46,247 nt of DNA. It comes from Pseudomonadota bacterium. Lineage in GTDB: Bacteria > Pseudomonadota > Gammaproteobacteria > Pseudomonadales > Pseudomonadaceae. The stretch covers positions 1 through 46,247 of the forward strand of contig JAEWGL010000027.1 in NCBI GenBank assembly GCA_023388335.1, given 5' to 3'. The notes under the pieces were generated by a model. It searched no databases. It was not told the origin of the DNA and saw only the letters and a list, made by a program, of their open reading frames with translations. Of this stretch, positions 23,412-29,829 are shown in pieces (position 1 is the stretch's first letter; each line of letters starts with the position of its first letter). A program made the position numbers and the translations under genes.

Positions 23412-23675
23412 CTAAAGCTGCGGTAGCAGCAAGACCGAAAACCTGCTTCGAGCCGGTTTAACATCCGTTTTAACATCAGCTTTAACATCGTCGCTGATGG
23501 GGAATAGCGCGTTCAGCTTGTGGAGCTCGCGAATGACGTCTGGATCCTTGGCCAGCCTGGAGCCGGCTGAGGACGCGGTCTTCGGCGAACAGCCTGCAGC
23601 GATAGCCGCATCTTTGTTGGACGCACCTTCCCTCACAGCGACGATGAATGCGCGCTTTTTAGAGGTGAGTGCCAT
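23412..23675 (-). CDS. phage terminase small subunit, C-terminally truncated
   Basis: From the ATG at 23675 the protein opens with a terminase small-subunit HTH: MALTSKKRAFIVAVREGASN, then KDAAIAAGCSPKTASSAGSRL and KDPDVIRELHKL. In related phages the small subunit is about 150-190 residues; here only about 75 are natural before the sequence runs into an unrelated end (RFSVLLLPQL) at a deletion junction. No large terminase gene follows, so DNA packaging is lost. The ribosome site is weak. It lies 160 bp after the HNH gene, the standard HNH-terS order of lambdoid Pseudomonas phages. Confidence 0.72.
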   Translation of the reverse strand: MALTSKKRAFIVAVREGASNKDAAIAAGCSPKTASSAGSRLAKDPDVIRELHKLNALFPISDDVKADVKTDVKPARSRFSVLLLPQL

Positions 23676-23835
23676 GTTTAACAAAAACCTGTGAGGGGGA
23701 AAAAATCTGTCCGTGCGGTCGGGGGCGGTGTCCGTAGCGGGAGGCTGCACGGTTTCGACCCGCCCCACCGGGGCAATGACGTACCGCACCAGATCGGTGC
23801 ATTTCTGCTCGGTTTTCCGAGGTTCACCGGCCTGA

Positions 23836-24156
23836 CTACCAGCCGCCGCCCTGGGCTGCCTCTACGGCCGTCTTCGCTTGGTGCCACGGCACGCATAGGG
23901 CCTGGAGATTGGCGTCATCATCGCTGCCGCCCTGGGCGACGTTGACGATGTGGTCAACCTCAAGCTCCGAGGTCACTACACCGCATGCCTGGCAGGTGTA
24001 TTTATCTCGAAGCAGAATCGCGTCGCGCTTCCGACGCCACGGTCTCCCGCCCCGCCCGGATCCCCAGCCACTGAGCTTATCGTCCACCACCAAGGCTGAA
24101 AGCTTGCGGCTTTCGGCATCCTTTATACGGGGGCGGAGCGTGCTGAGCCTGCCCAT
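23836..24156 (-). CDS. phage HNH endonuclease
   Basis: The 106-residue protein has the short phage-type HNH fold: RRKRDAILLRDKYTCQACG with the first CxxC, SELEVDHIVNVAQGGSDDD with the DH catalytic pair, and NLQALCVPWHQAKT, where the final HxxK replaces the usual CHxxK. In HK97-like phages such HNH proteins sit beside the small terminase and assist packaging or cos cleavage. Here it precedes the truncated terS and abuts the 64-residue gene with no gap. The last C-W-H variant might weaken metal binding. Confidence 0.88.
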   Translation of the reverse strand: MGRLSTLRPRIKDAESRKLSALVVDDKLSGWGSGRGGRPWRRKRDAILLRDKYTCQACGVVTSELEVDHIVNVAQGGSDDDANLQALCVPWHQAKTAVEAAQGGGW

Positions 24157-24351
24157 TCAGCCCCGCGCTTCACGGATGAGCCGAACGACCTCGGCAGCCG
24201 GATTGCGCACATCGACCGTCTTGCCGTCGAAGGTCCGGACGATGTCGTGGATACCGTGCCAATGGGAGCTGGCCGATGGCTCCTGCACTTCGGCGATAGC
24301 ACCGGAGGCGAAGTAGCGGGCATTGCCCCTGTGGTCGGTCAGTTCGATCAT
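24157..24351 (-). CDS. phage hypothetical protein (64 aa)
   Basis: The product MIELTDHRGNARYFASGAIA... is a small soluble protein. It has a beta-rich, PH-like pattern ending in a helix (AAEVVRLIREARG). It overlaps the start of the upstream lysis-region gene by 4 bp and abuts the HNH gene, so it belongs to the same phage operon. I do not recognise a named family, but the tight packing and normal codon use support it as real. Confidence 0.68.
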   Translation of the reverse strand: MIELTDHRGNARYFASGAIAEVQEPSASSHWHGIHDIVRTFDGKTVDVRNPAAEVVRLIREARG

Positions 24352-24677
24352 GGCCTTTCCTCGGTCTGTGCACGGTTCAGGGCCTCATCAGCCTTGTCGA
24401 CCACCTGGCTTGCGGTGTCTGCCGCCTTGGTTGCTTTCTCTGCGGCGGTACCGGTCTTGCGGGTCAGCTCGTCCAGGCGCTTGTCGCGCTGGTTCGATAC
24501 CTCGTCATAGGCGTGGCGGATCTCCGCGACCTGATCCAGGTAGGACTTGGCCAGCGACCACTGACTGATCTGGAAGCCGAAGAAGCCGCCGCCGATGATC
24601 AGCAGCATGGCGATGACCCAGACCTCCACCCGACGCCACCAGCGCCGAGCCATGAATTCAACTGTGCATCTGTCCAT
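24348..24677 (-). CDS. phage lysis-region membrane protein, spanin-like
   Basis: The 109-residue product has a basic N-terminus (MARRWWRRVEV), a single membrane helix (VWVIAMLLIIGGGFFGFQI) and a long, charged, heptad-like periplasmic helix ending TEERP. That is the build of inner-membrane spanins (Rz) that link the two membranes at lysis. ATG 24677 overlaps the stop of the preceding gene (TGATG) and has GGAGG upstream. The family is not certain; no outer-membrane Rz1-type lipoprotein frame is evident. Confidence 0.65.
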   Translation of the reverse strand: MDRCTVEFMARRWWRRVEVWVIAMLLIIGGGFFGFQISQWSLAKSYLDQVAEIRHAYDEVSNQRDKRLDELTRKTGTAAEKATKAADTASQVVDKADEALNRAQTEERP

Positions 24678-25048
24678 CACGAAAGGCCTCCGAGCTTGGT
24701 GCGCAAACGGGCGATCTCTTCGCTCTGAAGGGTTACCCGATCAGTGAGCTGGCCTACTTGGCTGGTCAGCGCTTCGATCTTTCCTTCCATGCGGCCAACT
24801 AGGGCGGCGAGATCATTCCGCTCCTTGGCGAATTGATCCGCTCGCGATTCAGCTGCCTTTCGGGCTTCGCGCTCGGAGTCGAGCAGTTCGTTCAGGCGGC
24901 GGACAGTGCCGATGTCGGCGTTATCCATAGCCCTGTCAGCGGCGTCCTTCGAGAGGAACTTGCGCAGCCACAGGAAGCCGCCCAGCAATACGGTGCCCGT
25001 TCCGCCCAGCCAGGTGGCTGTGCCTGGGCCGAGGTCGGTCGGGTCCAT
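24677..25048 (-). CDS. phage membrane/coiled-coil protein, lysis-region
   Basis: The 123-residue product has one N-terminal membrane helix (ATWLGGTGTVLLGGFLWL, about residues 11-28). A long coiled coil follows (LLDSEREARKAAESRADQFA..., then ALTSQVGQLTDRVTLQSEEI). In Pseudomonas prophages similar proteins stand just after the holin. It is translationally coupled to the spanin-like gene. A terminator only 17 bases upstream of its start would block transcripts arriving from the tail-type gene, so its expression may need antitermination by Q. Confidence 0.65.
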   Translation of the reverse strand: MDPTDLGPGTATWLGGTGTVLLGGFLWLRKFLSKDAADRAMDNADIGTVRRLNELLDSEREARKAAESRADQFAKERNDLAALVGRMEGKIEALTSQVGQLTDRVTLQSEEIARLRTKLGGLS

Positions 25049-25064
25049 CGGTTACTCCATGAAT

Positions 25065-25087
25065 AAAAAAGCCCGCTCAAGGCGGGC
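25065..25087 (-). terminator. intrinsic terminator on the minus strand upstream of the lysis genes
   Basis: The stem GCCCGC/GCGGGC with loop TCAAG is followed on the minus strand by six T (TTTTTTATTC). It lies between the tail-type gene (ending 25326) and the lysis genes (starting 25048), a classical position for a Q-sensitive terminator. Confidence 0.82.
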
Positions 25088-25136
25088 AGTGGCTCCGTGC
25101 TATGGTCAGGGCTCTCAAACCATGGAGACACACAGC

Positions 25137-25313
25137 ATGAAGCCAGAAATACTAACGATCAGCTTCGAGGTGATAGGCGTCAGGATTCACCTGAGAACGA
25201 ACGAAAGCACCACCATTTCGGTGGTGCTGCCGCCTCAGTCTAGCGGCTACGACCATTTAACTATCAACCAGCTACGGGAGGCGGCAATCCATCACGCGGA
25301 GAAGCAGAAATAG
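25137..25313 (+). CDS. small protein of unknown function (58 aa)
   Basis: The ATG at 25137 has GGAGA 8-9 bases upstream. The product (MKPEILTISFEVIGVRIHLR..., ending REAAIHHAEKQK) is a short alternating beta pattern followed by a helix. No motif is recognised. It is on the opposite strand to the phage late genes and convergent with the tail-type gene, 12 bp from its stop; such lone plus-strand cassettes between late genes are often morons. Confidence 0.5.
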   Translation: MKPEILTISFEVIGVRIHLRTNESTTISVVLPPQSSGYDHLTINQLREAAIHHAEKQK

Positions 25314-25325
25314 AGCGAAGATGGC

Positions 25326-26270
25326 TTAGCCATATGCTTTCCCAATCAGCATAGTTATTTGGTTCTGCAGATCGTCCAGGCGCCGCTCAAGTAAGGCTTT
25401 GGCGGCGTCGTCCTGCCCCTGTCGCGTGGTCAGGGACAATTCGACTGCCTTAAGCCGACTCTTCAGGTCGAACAGACCCCCCACCGCAGAAGCTCCATAC
25501 AGCCGATCCTTGCCCAGCTCGCTTTCGCTGATAGAGCGGCAGATCTCGTCAAGGATCTCGGTGGCATCTCTCGGCTTCGGCTGCTCCGTAGGCATGACGC
25601 TGTGCTGGTCCACCTGGGCCTTTTGGATAGCAGCCTTGCCGAGCAGGGCCTCGCTGATGAAGACCTGGCCATCGGCAGTGATCTTGAACGGCTCTCGCTT
25701 GACCACTTCCAACTGGCCGGCGCCAGCAGATTCGAGCACCGCCTGGGCAGCCCGGATCACTCTTGCCGACTCACCGTAGAAAGTGACCTTGCCGAGACGC
25801 AGCGGCTCGATCGCCTTGCCTGGGTCCACCTGCAGTATTGGCTCTTCGGCGGCAGTGACTCGGCTGGTGAGTGTCGAAGTGGCAACAGCAGCCGCGCCCT
25901 GATTGGACAAGCCGGTCTGCACCGAGCCGATCCGCTGTGCAATCGCCATATCTGCCTCTGCACGACGGTGTGCTTCCTCGGCGGCCTGTCGAGCCGGCTT
26001 CTCGCCAGTCACGTAGCCGTCACTCAGAAGGCGTACCGAAGCATCCTGCGAGGCAACTCTGCTGGTCAATGCAGTCACAGCTTCCGCGTCAGGGCCAACT
26101 TTCAAATCACGAATCATCTGCGCGACCTCGTCGTTGGTCTGACCTGGCCCGGCCGTGGTCACCAACTTCACCTCAGCGTTGATACGACGATTTCCATCGT
26201 TCAGCTCAAGTCGTACATGGTCGTGGATTTTCCAGCCGGACACCCCCGGCACATAGTCGGCGCTCTGCAT
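25326..26270 (-). CDS. phage tail tip/fibre-associated protein
   Basis: The 314-residue protein opens with MQSADYVPGVSGWKIHDHVR, the segment typical of the C-terminal end of host-specificity/tail-fibre proteins in lambdoid Pseudomonas phages. It continues with Ala-rich, helical stretches (AEEAHRRAEADMAIAQRIGS) and a coiled-coil end, RRLDDLQNQITMLIGKA. Its position between Q and the lysis genes is unusual for a tail gene, which normally lies at the far end of the late operon. This suggests rearrangement or a circularised/inverted prophage order. Confidence 0.6.
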   Translation of the reverse strand: MQSADYVPGVSGWKIHDHVRLELNDGNRRINAEVKLVTTAGPGQTNDEVAQMIRDLKVGPDAEAVTALTSRVASQDASVRLLSDGYVTGEKPARQAAEEAHRRAEADMAIAQRIGSVQTGLSNQGAAAVATSTLTSRVTAAEEPILQVDPGKAIEPLRLGKVTFYGESARVIRAAQAVLESAGAGQLEVVKREPFKITADGQVFISEALLGKAAIQKAQVDQHSVMPTEQPKPRDATEILDEICRSISESELGKDRLYGASAVGGLFDLKSRLKAVELSLTTRQGQDDAAKALLERRLDDLQNQITMLIGKAYG

Positions 26271-26499
26271 GTCTGTGCTCCAGAAACGAAAAGACCCGCC
26301 GAAATGGCAGATCTTGGAAAGGGTGTGGAGGGCCGGCGCTATTCCCGGCTTGGTGGTCTGGATCGCCGGGTCACGTACCCCAGACTCTCATCGCGTAGCC
26401 CATCAGTGACCGCATGGGTTTGACTGGACGCCACTACCGACTTAGCCCAGCTGCCTGGGCACGTCATCCGCACAAAGTAACTCTAGGCGCATCTCTATC

Positions 26500-26529
26500 T
26501 TGATTGAATCATGCACCCAGGGTTATAAT
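26500..26529 (+). promoter_or_regulatory. hicAB promoter with overlapping operator
   Basis: TTGATT (26500-26505) and a perfect TATAAT (26524-26529) are separated by 18 bp. A perfect dyad TGATT-G-AATCA (26501-26511) overlaps the -35 box, as expected for autoregulation by HicB. The hicA GTG start lies 30 bases downstream with an AAGGAG-type site between. Confidence 0.75.
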
Positions 26530-26558
26530 TTTACCATCAACCACACAAGGAGACGGAG

Positions 26559-26741
26559 GTGCAAAGCAGGCAGTTGATCAAGGAGCTTGAAGCCGCTGGA
26601 TGGGTTCTGAAACGAGTTACCGGAAGCCACCACATTTTCAAACACCCCAACAACCCAAACTCGATACCAGTGCCCCACCCCAAGAAAGACCTACCGATCG
26701 GCACGGTAAAGAGCATCAAGGAACGAGCCGGGTTGAAATGA
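26559..26741 (+). CDS. hicA: HicA toxin, mRNA interferase
   Basis: The 60-residue protein has the double-stranded-RNA-binding-like HicA fold: SRQLIKELEAAGWVLKRVTG, the catalytic histidine in SHHIFKHP, and KDLPIGTVKSIKERAGL at the end. It starts with GTG directly after GGAGACGGAG. HicA degrades mRNA when HicB is depleted. The catalytic His is present, so the toxin should be functional. It is followed after 37 bp by hicB in the standard order and is read against the surrounding phage genes. Confidence 0.95.
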   Translation: MQSRQLIKELEAAGWVLKRVTGSHHIFKHPNNPNSIPVPHPKKDLPIGTVKSIKERAGLK

Positions 26742-26778
26742 CCCGGCTTCACCCTTTGCACCTCTGAAGGAGACAACC

Positions 26779-27180
26779 ATGCAATACCCAATCTGCATTG
26801 AATGGGGCGACGAGAATACCGCCGTGGGCATCCAGATTCCGGACATTCCAGGCGCCGTCACTGCCGGCGATACTTTCGAGGAGGCCTACAGCGCAGCCAT
26901 TGAAGTCGCGCACATCATGCTCGAAGAGATCGCTTCGAGCGGCCAGGCCATTCCTATGCCCACCAATGCAGCAGAGCACCGGGGAAATCCCGACTTCGCC
27001 GATATGGGCTGGGGCATGTTGGAGATCGATATCACTCCGTACCTGGGCAAGACCGAAAAGGTGAATGTCACCCTGCCCGGCTTTGTCATCCAGCAGATCG
27101 ACCGGTACGTGCGTGACCACAACGTCAAGAGCCGGTCTTCCTTCCTGGCGGATGCAGCCATGGAAAAGCTGGGACGCTAG
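26779..27180 (+). CDS. hicB: HicB antitoxin
   Basis: The 133-residue protein has the HicB N-terminal partial RNase H-like domain (YPICIEWGDENTAVGIQIPD, then GAVTAGDTFEEA). Its C-terminal DNA-binding part includes KVNVTLPGFVIQQIDRYVRD and SRSSFLADAAMEKL, a ribbon-helix-helix motif. It neutralises HicA and should repress the promoter at 26500. AAGGAG precedes the ATG. The C-terminal RHH type distinguishes it from HTH-type HicB. A hairpin terminator lies just downstream. Confidence 0.95.
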   Translation: MQYPICIEWGDENTAVGIQIPDIPGAVTAGDTFEEAYSAAIEVAHIMLEEIASSGQAIPMPTNAAEHRGNPDFADMGWGMLEIDITPYLGKTEKVNVTLPGFVIQQIDRYVRDHNVKSRSSFLADAAMEKLGR

Positions 27181-27190
27181 AAACGCAAAA

Positions 27191-27210
27191 CCCCGGCTCA
27201 ATGGCCGGGG
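27191..27210 (+). terminator. hicAB terminator
   Basis: The perfect 7-bp stem CCCCGGC/GCCGGGG with a 6-base loop begins 11 bases past the hicB stop. The following run is TTCTCCT, so the T-tract is weak. Confidence 0.7.
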
Positions 27211-27281
27211 TTCTCCTGTGTCGCGTTGCAAGCTGGACACGCTGCTATGAAAACACGTGTTTATCCGCGCGGAAAGTTTTT

Positions 27282-27671
27282 TTATGCAGCCTCGCGCAAT
27301 TGCTCCAGCGCGCAGTCAATCCATGCCACGCCCGCATTGATCAGCTCGCACGCCTTCGCTTCGCCCATCCCGTGCTCCCGAGCGATTCGCAGCGCAGGCC
27401 ACTTAGCGCCGAAGTACAGCCAGATGAAGCCGCCCATCTGCACGTCACGCTTTGTCAGGCGGCCCACCGCGCCATCGACAGCCAGAGTAAGATCAGCAGT
27501 GATCACGTACTGCATGATCCCGCCCTCCGATGGCACGTTGTCACGCATCAGCGCATAAAGCGGGCAAACGTACTGAGGCACGCCCATCCCGTCCATGCGC
27601 CACCAGCCCCACTGCTCCAGCATATAAGCGGTATCGCCTAGGGCCTTATCAACGTAGGTGCGCTTCTTCAT
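27282..27671 (-). CDS. phage late antitermination protein Q-like
   Basis: The 129-residue protein matches the antiterminator Q family of lambdoid Pseudomonas prophages: DTAYMLEQWGWWRMDGMGVP at the N-terminus, LTLAVDGAVGRLTKRDVQMG in the middle and ACELINAGVAWIDCALEQL, a helix-turn-helix-like end. Q binds DNA near the late promoter and lets RNA polymerase read through terminators, here presumably the one at 25065. It lies 7 bp after the zinc-finger-type gene. The intact frame suggests that Q outlasted the structural genes. Confidence 0.82.
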   Translation of the reverse strand: MKKRTYVDKALGDTAYMLEQWGWWRMDGMGVPQYVCPLYALMRDNVPSEGGIMQYVITADLTLAVDGAVGRLTKRDVQMGGFIWLYFGAKWPALRIAREHGMGEAKACELINAGVAWIDCALEQLREAA

Positions 27672-27678
27672 GTTATCC

Positions 27679-27996
27679 TCAATCCCCGGTGTAATTCGTA
27701 CCGCCGGCGCCGCGGCGGTTGTTGTCCTGGTACATCACCTCCGGCCCAGCGGCCCGAGGTTGCTTCAATTCGTTGATCTGCCGCTGCGCAACCTGCAGGC
27801 GCAGGCTCAGCTGGGTTACCAGCTCTTCCACCGGCAGCGCCTCGGCAGTGTCCACGGCCACCCACCCGGAGGCGTTGCACTGCCCGCAGGCCATCTCGTG
27901 GAACACGCCCTTGATGACCGCTTTGCCACGGCACGCAGGGCACTGAGCCAGCTCGATCAGCTCCTTCCGGAACGCCGGGCCGTGGCTCTTTCTCAT
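27679..27996 (-). CDS. phage zinc-ribbon protein of unknown function
   Basis: The 105-residue product has two CxxC pairs (AQCPACRGKAVIKG and MACGQCNASGW, about residues 19-43), like the DnaJ central or zinc-ribbon fold. A helix (LSLRLQVAQRQINELKQP) and a flexible tail follow. It overlaps the previous frame by 4 bp and leads directly into Q. Small zinc-ribbon proteins commonly sit just before Q in this phage group. Its function is not known. Confidence 0.75.
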   Translation of the reverse strand: MRKSHGPAFRKELIELAQCPACRGKAVIKGVFHEMACGQCNASGWVAVDTAEALPVEELVTQLSLRLQVAQRQINELKQPRAAGPEVMYQDNNRRGAGGTNYTGD

Positions 27997-28205
27997 GCCT
28001 TCGAATCCTCGCTAATTACAAATGCGGTAAGGTGGCCCGAAGCCGCGCGGCCTGCGGGCTGTGGCGAATTATGCGAATTTTCAAATAAGGCCTCTGTAAG
28101 GTGGTGAATGGCTGTGAAGCCGAACCGGTCAAGCCAGGCGTGCCACTTCTCCAGAGCCGCCCGACGCTGCTGCATGGCCTGGGTGTGAGCCGGACGGTTC
28201 TGCAT
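27993..28205 (-). CDS. possible short phage protein fragment
   Basis: The reading from ATG 28205 includes QRRAALEKWHAWLDRFGFTA and ends ATGA-coupled to the zinc-ribbon gene, which argues for real coding. The longer in-frame extension to 28385 runs antisense to another likely coding region and is probably spurious. I do not recognise a family. It may be a deletion-junction product. Confidence 0.35.
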   Translation of the reverse strand: MQNRPAHTQAMQQRRAALEKWHAWLDRFGFTAIHHLTEALFENSHNSPQPAGRAASGHLTAFVISEDSKA

Positions 28206-28448
28206 CGCCTGGCCAAGGAAGAGGGATTCTTCTTCCGCCGCCATGACAAAGAGCGCCAGCGCCGCGAGGCTGCCCGAAAGGTCAAGGCCGAACAGGAGGC
28301 CAAGCTGGTGGGGCTCATCCGGGCGAACAGCGGCAAGGGCCTCAGCCGGAACTTCGTGGCCAAGCAGCTCGGCATCAGCAGCCACTACTTGGTGAGCCTG
28401 GCTAAGAAAAACGGAATCGATTTCCCCCGCCGGAGCGACAGGACTTGA
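28182..28448 (+). pseudogene. phage DNA-binding protein fragment
   Basis: The plus-strand frame reads GVSRTVLHRLAKEEGFFFRR, then a charged helix (KERQRREAARKVKAEQEAKL), then a second HTH-like part, LSRNFVAKQLGISSHYLVSL. Its N-terminus runs into sequence belonging to the minus-strand gene, so it is probably truncated by the same deletion that removed the rest of the early region. Small two-HTH proteins of this sort occur in Pseudomonas prophages. Confidence 0.5.
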
Positions 28449-28553
28449 GGCGGATGCTCAATCGCGCGCGGCATGGCCGGCGCCAGCAGCACATCAATCT
28501 GCCGCCCAGCGGCATCGTTCACCAGGAGACGCAGCAATGCCAACCCCAACCAA

Positions 28554-28916
28554 GTGCTAACCAGATGTCGTGACGATGTCCTGTCGCCATATCTGGTGCA
28601 CAGGAGGCCGGAGCGGAAGAAAAAACGCGAAGGGAAAGATCACTGGACGAAGGTTGATGAGAGGTTCCTCACCCGGGCCTTCAAAGATGCGCGGGATGCC
28701 GCCGGCTGTTACAGCGACCTCAAAGAGGAGGAGATGCCGGGGTTTCATGAGGTGCGGGCGCTCTCCCTCCACCTTTACAAGCGGGCAGGGAAAGACGCCC
28801 AGAAGATCGCCGGACATACCACTGAAGGCATGACCAGAAACTACCAGAAGGGACATGAAGAAGTGATCTGGTCCGAGGTTGAAGCGGACCTTGATATCGG
28901 CGATATCGCCGGATAG
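28554..28916 (+). pseudogene. phage tyrosine integrase, C-terminal fragment
   Basis: From VLTRCRDDVLSPYLVHRRPE on, about 120 residues match the end of arm-domain tyrosine integrases. FHEVRALSLHLYKRAGKD contains the HxxR of the active site, QKIAGHTTEGMTRNYQK the third (His) and nucleophilic Tyr positions, and the end is WSEVEADLDI. The N-terminal arm-binding and core-binding parts and the first catalytic Arg are missing, and an unrelated frame precedes it. It cannot catalyse recombination. It points toward tRNA-Pro 80 bp away, the expected attachment site. Confidence 0.82.
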
Positions 28917-28941
28917 TTTTGCGCATGTTTTGCGCACGCAC

Positions 28942-28968
28942 AAAAAAGCCGATTTAGATAACCGGCTT
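28942..28968 (-). terminator. tRNA-Pro terminator
   Basis: The minus-strand hairpin AAGCCG/CGGCTT has an 11-base loop and is followed by TTTTTTG. It lies 28 bases downstream of the tRNA 3' end, so it probably ends the tRNA transcript. Confidence 0.78.
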
Positions 28969-28995
28969 AAGTGTCTGATTTTACTCAGTAATATA

Positions 28996-29072
28996 TGGTC
29001 GGGACGGAGTGATTCGAACACTCGACCCCTTGCACCCCATGCAAGTGCGCTACCGGGCTGCGCTACGCCCCG
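28996..29072 (-). tRNA. tRNA-Pro (anticodon GGG)
   Basis: The acceptor stem CGGGGCG/CGTCCCG (one G-U pair) is followed by A and an encoded CCA. The D-arm is GCGCAGCCCGGTAGCGC. The anticodon stem CTTGC/GCAAG encloses loop ATGGGGT, giving anticodon GGG. The T-arm loop is TTCGAAT. The gene reads CCC codons. It stands next to an integrase fragment, so its 3' end was probably the phage attachment site; I did not find a second copy of that end in the window. Confidence 0.96.
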
Positions 29073-29186
29073 ACTGGGCTTTGAAGCATGTTCTCAATGT
29101 TGCCGAGAACGTTGAAGAATGTACCGCAACCTTTTGAAAGATGAAAGCTTTTTTTAAAAAACTTTCCGCTCGTCGGCTTGCTGAGA

Positions 29187-29543
29187 CTACTTCTTCAGGA
29201 CTACCAGCACATCCTCCAATTCGACAATCATTTGCCGGATCAGCTGCTTGTACTGATTATTGTCTTCCTTGGCTTCTTCACTGGACATGCGCAGTCGCGC
29301 GCCGCCGATGGTGAAGCCCTGTTCGTACAACAGGGCGCGAATCTGGCGGATCATCAGCACATCCTGGCGCTGATAATACCGCCGGTTTCCGCGTCGTTTG
29401 ACCGGGTTGAGCTGGGGAAACTCTTGCTCCCAATAGCGCAGCACGTGCGGTTTTACGGCACACAGCTCGCTGACTTCACCAATGGTGAAGTAGCGTTTGC
29501 CTGGGATCGGCGGAAGCTCGTCGTTATGACTTGGTTCCAGCAT
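29187..29543 (-). CDS. MerR-family transcriptional regulator adjoining ihfA
   Basis: The 118-residue protein has the MerR N-terminal winged helix: KRYFTIGEVSELCAVKPHVL, then RYWEQEFPQLNPVKRRGNRR. A short helical C-terminus without metal-binding cysteines follows. It occupies the conserved place after ihfA in pseudomonads and other gamma-proteobacteria. ATG 29543 lies inside the 3' end of ihfA (20-bp overlap), indicating co-translation. The effector is unknown. Confidence 0.93.
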   Translation of the reverse strand: MLEPSHNDELPPIPGKRYFTIGEVSELCAVKPHVLRYWEQEFPQLNPVKRRGNRRYYQRQDVLMIRQIRALLYEQGFTIGGARLRMSSEEAKEDNNQYKQLIRQMIVELEDVLVVLKK

Positions 29544-29826
29544 AGGCCTCAACTCGGGCTTTCAACTTCTGCCCTGGACGAAAGGTGACGACGCGCCGCG
29601 CAGTAATCGGGATCTCCTCCCCCGTCTTAGGGTTGCGACCCGGTCGCTGGCGTTTGTCCCGCAGGTCGAAATTGCCGAATCCGGACAATTTGACCTGCTC
29701 GTTGTCTTCAAGCGCGTGCCTGATCTCCTCGAAGAACAGTTCGACCAGCTCCTTAGCCTCGCGCTTGTTCAAGCCTAGCTCTTCATACAGCCGCTCGGCC
29801 ATCTCAGCTTTCGTCAGAGCACCCAT
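29524..29826 (-). CDS. ihfA: integration host factor subunit alpha
   Basis: The 100-residue HU/IHF-fold protein reads LTKAEMAERLYEELGLNKRE, has the flank-strand signature GFGNFDLRDKRQRPGRNPKT, and carries the intercalating-proline arm (GRNPKTGEEIPI). IHF-alpha pairs with IHF-beta to bend DNA at sigma54 promoters, recombination sites and replication origins. The start lies 3 bp after the pheT stop, so it is expressed from the translation operon. Length and sequence are typical. Confidence 0.98.
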   Translation of the reverse strand: MGALTKAEMAERLYEELGLNKREAKELVELFFEEIRHALEDNEQVKLSGFGNFDLRDKRQRPGRNPKTGEEIPITARRVVTFRPGQKLKARVEAYAGTKS

Positions 29827-29829
29827 ACG

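Noticed and set aside
26500..27210. Possible new defence system centred on the toxin-antitoxin pair
   Set aside because: HicA and HicB are fully typical and no additional effector or sensor gene is linked to them.
28182..28385. N-terminal extension of the minus-strand gene ending at 27993
   Set aside because: It is antisense to a more protein-like plus-strand frame with two HTH-like segments, so only the part left of about 28205 is kept as a weak candidate.
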